Part shown: positions 6,388 to 9,830 of the stretch, piece after piece
How the letters are laid out: each line of letters begins with the position of its first letter
How positions within the stretch are numbered: position 1 is the stretch's first letter
Assembly: GCA_030597965.1 (NCBI GenBank)
Contig: JAUVQU010000078.1
Coordinates: forward strand, 1 to 9,830
Direction of reading: 5' to 3'
Source: Cellvibrionaceae bacterium
Lineage (GTDB): Bacteria > Pseudomonadota > Gammaproteobacteria > Pseudomonadales > Cellvibrionaceae
Length of the DNA stretch: 9,830 nucleotides
Notes under the pieces: model-generated
What the model was told of the DNA's origin: nothing
What the model saw: the letters and a program-made list of their open reading frames with translations, nothing else
Database searches by the model: none
Position numbers and translations under genes: made by a program

Positions 6388-7293
6388 CTACACTATTTTT
6401 AGCTTAGCGCCGGTTAACTCTTCAGATAGAGCAACTACGCGGCTGGCCATTTCACTATCGCGCGCAACGTCTTTGAATATTTTGGGCGTTGGGTCGCCAA
6501 AGATTTTAAATTTTGGTTCTAGGAAATAATTCGGGTCAATTGTAGGATCAGTACATGCTCGTAAATGCGTGAGGCACCCCTTCTCAAGTGATTGTGCCAG
6601 AATTTTCATTATCCACGCACCGCTAAGTTCAGTATTTTTCAGGCCTTCCGTCTTAACCAGACCAGGTTGCATGGATATCGCCTTTGCGTTAATTCCGCCC
6701 CGTTTAAATTCTTCGTTTAATTTGTAAGCAAATAGAAGTTGTGCCAGACGGCTGTCACAATAAGCCTGTGTTTGGTTGTATTTACGCGCAGTCCAATCAA
6801 AGTCATCCAGATCAATATTGCCTTTTTCATAGGGTACCGTTGTTGATTGAACGATTCGGGCGCCCGGTGTTTTTATGATGAGTGGCATCAGTTTACAGGT
6901 TAATAAAAAGTGACCAAGGTGATTGACTTGCATCTGTAATTCTCGGCCCGTGGGGGCAAGATCATAGACCGGGTGCATAACGAGCCCAGAGTTGTGGAGC
7001 AAAATATCAAGACGGTCATGGGTCTCCAGGAAAGCGGTCGCAAACGCATCAATCGATGCATGATCCGTCAGATCTAATTGGCCATAGCTGGCCTTGGCGT
7101 CGGGGACTTCTGATTTGATAGAGGCAACAGCGACTTCGCCATTATTGGGAGAGCGGGAGCCGATGACAACCTCCACGCCACGGCGTGCCAATTCAAGTGC
7201 AGTTTTTAAACCCAGTCCGGTATTGCCTCCGGTGATAATGGCGGTCTTGCCCGACAAATCACCAATGTCTGATAGTGCCCATGTTTGACCCAT
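6388..7293 (-). CDS. Short-chain dehydrogenase/reductase (retinol-dehydrogenase-like) with altered active site
   Basis: Soluble SDR-family protein of 301 residues. The opening DLSGKTAIITG leads into the cofactor motif TGGNTGLG at 21-28. The second strand ends in IGSRS (44-48), where Arg47 without an acidic residue suggests NADP(H). The structural Asn is present in VNHLGHF (Asn124), and QPGLVKT at 209-215 matches the family. The catalytic part is unusual: the YxxxK motif reads YCDSR at 178-182, so Tyr178 is kept but Lys is Arg182, and the usual SS pair before it reads TT (151-152). The NNAG block is LLHNSG. Its substrate cannot be named; relatives act on retinoids, sterols and fatty aldehydes. 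GGAAGGAA at 7308-7301 stands 7 bases before the ATG. It is divergent from the SRPBCC gene with 63 bases between, so they may share control. Confidence 0.88.
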   Translation of the reverse strand: MGQTWALSDIGDLSGKTAIITGGNTGLGLKTALELARRGVEVVIGSRSPNNGEVAVASIKSEVPDAKASYGQLDLTDHASIDAFATAFLETHDRLDILLHNSGLVMHPVYDLAPTGRELQMQVNHLGHFLLTCKLMPLIIKTPGARIVQSTTVPYEKGNIDLDDFDWTARKYNQTQAYCDSRLAQLLFAYKLNEEFKRGGINAKAISMQPGLVKTEGLKNTELSGAWIMKILAQSLEKGCLTHLRACTDPTIDPNYFLEPKFKIFGDPTPKIFKDVARDSEMASRVVALSEELTGAKLKIV

Positions 7294-7356
7294 TTGCTAT
7301 TTCCTTCCCTACTCTAAATAATGGCTTTTCTTGTTGCGTCTTTATAGAGATTAACT
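7294..7356. promoter_or_regulatory. 63-base divergent promoter region between an SDR and the SRPBCC gene
   Basis: The two start codons face away from each other across 63 bases, so both promoters, or at least both ribosome sites (GGAAGGAA on the minus side, AGAGA at 7346-7350 on the plus side), must fit here. I see no consensus -35/-10 pair and no strong operator palindrome. The case rests on the arrangement alone. Confidence 0.4.
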
Positions 7357-7842
7357 ATGGCAAAGATAACAGAGTATAAAAAAATAGGCGCGGAGTTCTT
7401 GAGTGACCCGGTAAAATGTATCGTGCTGCGAGAAAAAATGCCCGTTGATGCCGCGACTTTGTTTGAAGCGCTAAAGGCACCTGAATCCTGGTTGGCTATG
7501 TTGCCGATAGAAAGAGCTGAATGGCATCAGCCATTTGGAGCCAAAACAACGCGAACAATCGGGGTCAAAGATACCGAAGTGCTCGAACAGTTTTTTGAAT
7601 GGGAAGAAGGTCGATCTTTTGCGTTTAGGTTAGAGCGTGGAACGGTTGCCATTTTCAACGCCCATGCAGAGCGGTACGAAGTGATAGAGCAGCCAGGAGG
7701 TTGTAGCGAGCTAAAGTTGACTGTTCGTACTCAGGCAAGCGGATTGACAGCACTTTTTACGCCCGTGTTGATGAGCATATTTAAGTGGCAAGCTCGAAAG
7801 GCGTTGAAAAAACTGGCCATTCATCTTGCCCGGAAAAATTAA
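7357..7842 (+). CDS. SRPBCC (START/Bet v1-fold) family protein
   Basis: Cytoplasmic protein of 161 residues with the order expected of the polyketide-cyclase/START-like SRPBCC fold. An early strand (CIVLREKMPV, 21-30) precedes DAATLFEALKAPESWLAMLP, the helix-turn segment that lines the pocket. Antiparallel strands follow (about 66-127), including the WEEGRSFAFRLE stretch, and a long C-terminal amphipathic basic helix (about 135-160) closes the cavity. Members bind hydrophobic ligands, and some are enzymes or lipid carriers; no catalytic residue can be assigned. The ATG at 7357 has AGAGA 6 bases upstream. The second SDR starts 51 bases after the stop with no terminator, so they form a likely operon. 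The context suggests the ligand is the substrate or product of the SDRs, which is inference. Confidence 0.8.
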   Translation: MAKITEYKKIGAEFLSDPVKCIVLREKMPVDAATLFEALKAPESWLAMLPIERAEWHQPFGAKTTRTIGVKDTEVLEQFFEWEEGRSFAFRLERGTVAIFNAHAERYEVIEQPGGCSELKLTVRTQASGLTALFTPVLMSIFKWQARKALKKLAIHLARKN

Positions 7843-7893
7843 TACTACTGATTTCAACAATCATTATTACTATCGATCTAAGAGTTTATAGAT

Positions 7894-8856
7894 ATGGCAC
7901 TCCCTCCGGCTTTTAAATTCGGCTCCAAGCGAAGATGTATAGAGCTAGGCTTCAATAAAAAATCTACCGCTGAACAAGTTACTGAAGGGATTGATTTATC
8001 CGGTCAGACAATTCTCGTAACCGGTGTCGGGTCAGGCTTGGGTCGCGAGTCAATGCGTGTTTTGGCTATGCGTGGGGCTCATGTTGTTGGCATTGATCGA
8101 ACAATGGATCTCGTTAAAACGGCGTGTGATGAAGTACAGGGTGTTACCTCTCCATTTGCCTGTGATCTTTCAGACCCTGACTCAATTGTTGTCTGCGCTG
8201 AAGCAATCAGAGAGCAGTTTTCCTCACTTGATGTTGTCCTCACCTGTGCAGGGATTATGGCGCCACCCCTGACCGTGGTTCACAAATACAAAGAGCCACT
8301 CGAAATACAGTTTGCGGTAAATTTTCTGGCTAATTTTGTGCTGATAAATCACTTGATGCCACTTTTGAAGGCAGCCCCCACCGCACGCATAGCTCTAGTC
8401 GCAAGTGAGTCTTATGTAATGGCCCCAAAAGAAGAGGGCATTGCTTTTGATAATCTAGACTACAGCAGGAATTATGACGGGCTAGCCGCCTATGGTCACT
8501 CAAAGCTTGGGATAATGCTGATGAACATTATGCTGGCAGATCGCTTGAAGGGTACCAATGTCACATCCAATGCCATTCACCCCGGCCTGATCAGAACCAA
8601 TCTGGCGCATGATACGGAAACCTTCCTGGTCAAGCTTATATCAAAGTACGGAGGGCCATGGATGCGCTCGATACCTCAGGGCGCAGCAACGCAGTGTCTG
8701 GTTGCAGCTCACCCGTCACTTGGGGCTATGAGCGGTGAACACTTTGCCGATTGTGACCTAAGAGCTGCGACTGGACATGCAGCTGATATGGCGCTTGCCA
8801 ACAAGCTGTGGGGAAAGGCGACTTTCTTGGCCGAGGATTACTTGATAGCAGAATAG
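7894..8856 (+). CDS. Short-chain dehydrogenase/reductase with canonical active site
   Basis: SDR-family oxidoreductase of 320 residues. An N-terminal segment (about 1-35) contains STAEQVTEGIDLSG, common in retinol dehydrogenase/WWOX-like bacterial SDRs. The Rossmann motif TGVGSGLG is at 43-50. Asp68 at the end of the second strand (VVGIDRT) suggests NAD(H), unlike the upstream SDR. The NAG-type block reads TCAG (117-120), the structural Asn is Asn143, the catalytic Ser is probably Ser171, and YGHSK at 200-204 gives Tyr200 and Lys204. HPGLIRTNL at 229-237 matches the family. The substrate is unknown; a lipophilic alcohol, aldehyde or ketone is likely. AAGAG at 7880-7884 lies 9 bases before the ATG. 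It is probably co-transcribed with the SRPBCC gene. It is clearly diverged from the minus-strand SDR, so the two are not a recent duplication. Confidence 0.92.
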   Translation: MALPPAFKFGSKRRCIELGFNKKSTAEQVTEGIDLSGQTILVTGVGSGLGRESMRVLAMRGAHVVGIDRTMDLVKTACDEVQGVTSPFACDLSDPDSIVVCAEAIREQFSSLDVVLTCAGIMAPPLTVVHKYKEPLEIQFAVNFLANFVLINHLMPLLKAAPTARIALVASESYVMAPKEEGIAFDNLDYSRNYDGLAAYGHSKLGIMLMNIMLADRLKGTNVTSNAIHPGLIRTNLAHDTETFLVKLISKYGGPWMRSIPQGAATQCLVAAHPSLGAMSGEHFADCDLRAATGHAADMALANKLWGKATFLAEDYLIAE

Positions 8857-9010
8857 ACCATATGTCAGTGCTGTTTTCACCGCTGGCCAATCCACTTCTG
8901 TCTCTACCGTATTTACAGCTGCTAACCCCACAAAGGTGGTGTCGGGCCAACTCGGGATGTACGTTATGGGGCTAGGGTAGCAGCACAATATAAAACAATG
9001 GAGTAATAAT
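8857..9010. other. Intergenic stretch with a long imperfect inverted repeat
   Basis: GCTGCTA-A-CCC at 8918-8928 pairs with GGGTAGCAGC at 8975-8984, ten pairs with a single bulged A. Smaller hairpins lie inside, such as CCAC / GTGG around 8927-8938. A TATAAA at about 8990-8995 and GGAG at 9000-9003 precede the membrane protein gene. The structure may be the terminator region of the SDR transcript, which lacks a T-tract, or a folded 5' leader. Confidence 0.4.
8918..8984. repeat. Imperfect inverted repeat, 10 pairs with one bulge
   Basis: The arms GCTGCTA-A-CCC (8918-8928) and GGGTAGCAGC (8975-8984) are complementary apart from one extra A, with 46 bases between them. I checked it as a possible integron attC site, but the core sites do not fit. 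Its position 26 bases before the membrane protein start would allow an effect on translation. Confidence 0.45.
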
Positions 9011-9394
9011 ATGATGCAGCACTACTCTCAATTTGTCGGCATTATTGGCTGGCTTCTGTTAGCTGGTGGTGTCTTGATATCACTGCCACCACTGCAATTT
9101 ATTACTAAGAGGCAGTCGTCGCTTGGTGATGATGGTGTACTGCATTATTTTTTGGCCTTCTGCGCCAGCTTGAATATTGTCTGGGGCCTGATTTTGCTTG
9201 CTGCAGCGGACGAGCCTCTGTTGGCCGAAAAAATTGCATTGCCTTGTGCGGTAGGCTTCGGTCTTATGAGCGTGTGGCGTATCCCTCTGAGCCGACATCC
9301 GCAGGTGCTGGAAAAACTGGGAAAGGCACCGATGTTCGAAGTTGCAATTTTCGCCATGATTGCGGCGGTGTTTGCCGTGGCATCAAACAGCTAG
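9011..9394 (+). CDS. Small four-helix membrane protein, function unknown
   Basis: Protein of 127 residues with four likely membrane segments at about 8-26, 44-64, 74-90 and 108-124. Short polar loops separate them: TKRQSSLGDDG at about 32-42, DEPLLAEK at about 67-74, and a longer basic loop, SRHPQVLEKLGK, at about 94-105. I do not recognise a named family, although the look is that of small uncharacterised inner-membrane proteins. GGAG at 9000-9003 lies 7 bases before the ATG at 9011. A second ATG at 9014 is also possible and changes only one residue. The gene follows the SDR by 154 bases, so it may have its own promoter. Nothing in the sequence shows a transport or catalytic motif. Confidence 0.75.
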   Translation: MMQHYSQFVGIIGWLLLAGGVLISLPPLQFITKRQSSLGDDGVLHYFLAFCASLNIVWGLILLAAADEPLLAEKIALPCAVGFGLMSVWRIPLSRHPQVLEKLGKAPMFEVAIFAMIAAVFAVASNS

Positions 9395-9663
9395 AACGCA
9401 GCTCTTTAATTTTAGCCTCGCTTATAGCAACTACTTTTGAGAGCCATGAAGTCGCTAACATGTTAACTCTTCTTCCGCTCCTCCAATAAGGTAAGGTTTC
9501 TTTTTGAAGGATTTACACCGATCAAGACATGCACAAACCATACTGTGAGGTGTAATACCTATCGATTTATCTATTCTGCTAAATGCCGCTGTGGCTTGCT
9601 CTAAGTCTAAGGTTCGTAAGGGCTTTCTCGGTCCGTTCTATGCCTTTCCCGTGACGCCGAGCC
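9395..9663. other. Non-coding stretch with no convincing feature
   Basis: Both strands are broken by stops, with only very short frames. A 7-base inverted repeat, TTACACC (9513-9519) and GGTGTAA (9549-9555), is separated by 29 bases and could be chance. A weak AGCT / AGCT hairpin around the membrane protein stop (9389-9403) precedes CTTTAATTTTA and might end that transcript, but a four-pair stem is not convincing. Confidence 0.4.
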
Positions 9664-9822
9664 ATGGCCGAACTTCCTGATTCTGTATTTGTGCCGAGTC
9701 GCCCAGAAGCTCATGTGGCGCAACGAATTCCGTTTGCCGAACTCCGAACGGATGCCGAACTTGTGTTGGAAGGTGTGTCTCTGAATGCCTGCTTTGCACT
9801 AAGAAAGAATGTTACGCAATGA
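9664..9822 (+). CDS. Doubtful 52-codon frame, possibly a dispersed repeat or gene relic
   Basis: An ATG within CCATGG opens 52 codons ending in TGA at 9820-9822, with an in-frame TGA shortly upstream. There is no recognisable ribosome site. The word GCCGAACT occurs three times in the same frame (9667-9674, 9736-9743, 9754-9761), giving Ala-Glu-Leu each time. The base makeup differs from the AT-rich stretch just before it. The minus strand is also open over 9830 down to about 9711. A small hypothetical gene, a degraded repeat unit, or part of a larger element outside the window are all possible. Confidence 0.2.
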   Translation: MAELPDSVFVPSRPEAHVAQRIPFAELRTDAELVLEGVSLNACFALRKNVTQ

Positions 9823-9830
9823 GCGTACTC

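Noticed and set aside
8918..8984. Inverted repeat considered as an integron attC site
   Set aside because: The required RYYYAAC and GTTRRRY core sites are not present at the ends, and no integrase or cassette array is visible.
9244..9489. 81-codon plus-strand frame overlapping the small membrane protein gene
   Set aside because: It runs in another phase over a gene with a good ribosome site and clear membrane segments; its composition looks like a shadow.

Overview
The window looks like chromosomal DNA of a free-living, probably marine, gammaproteobacterium. This is inferred from moderate base composition, Shine-Dalgarno-led genes, a bacterial wax ester synthase/diacylglycerol acyltransferase (WS/DGAT), and short-chain dehydrogenases of the kind common in hydrocarbon- and lipid-using marine bacteria. 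No ribosomal RNA, tRNA, insertion sequence, integrase, CRISPR array or phage gene is visible. Nine protein genes are well supported. A few very short candidates are weaker.

Left part (1-4135), redox and ion handling. A secreted single-haem protein of the DUF3365 (Tll0287-like) type is followed by an ArsP-type permease gene and a 78-residue thioredoxin-fold protein with a CxxC site; the last two look like an operon. Converging on them from the right is a two-gene minus-strand operon: a stand-alone pair of CBS domains, translationally coupled (TGATG overlap) to a 12-14-helix ArsB/NhaD-type ion transporter. It ends in a good intrinsic terminator that overlaps the transporter stop codon. Two transporters from arsenic-related superfamilies therefore sit tail to tail, yet no ArsR regulator, ArsC reductase or ArsM methyltransferase is present in the window. 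The real substrates are open.

Middle (4136-6387). A 450-base non-coding divergent region contains an 11-codon reading frame behind a near-perfect Shine-Dalgarno. The WS/DGAT gene follows, with an intact HHxxxDG site and an unusually basic C-terminal tail. A 302-base gap with no gene separates it from the next, convergent gene.

Right part (6388-9394), lipid or small-molecule reduction. A minus-strand short-chain dehydrogenase (SDR) lies divergent, 63 bases away, from a plus-strand SRPBCC-fold protein and a second SDR. The first SDR has an altered active site (YxxxR instead of YxxxK). The second has the normal YxxxK. A small four-helix membrane protein of unknown function follows. With the WS/DGAT gene nearby, a role in storage-lipid, fatty aldehyde or sterol-like metabolism is a reasonable guess, not a demonstrated one.

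Right end (9395-9830). This stretch has no convincing gene. Its last 170 bases carry a 52-codon frame with a thrice-repeated 8-base word, and may be a dispersed repeat or a gene relic.

I see no clear new defence or mobile system. The most interesting points are the CBS-gated transporter operon, the SDR with the altered catalytic residues, and the strongly led mini-ORF upstream of the WS/DGAT gene.
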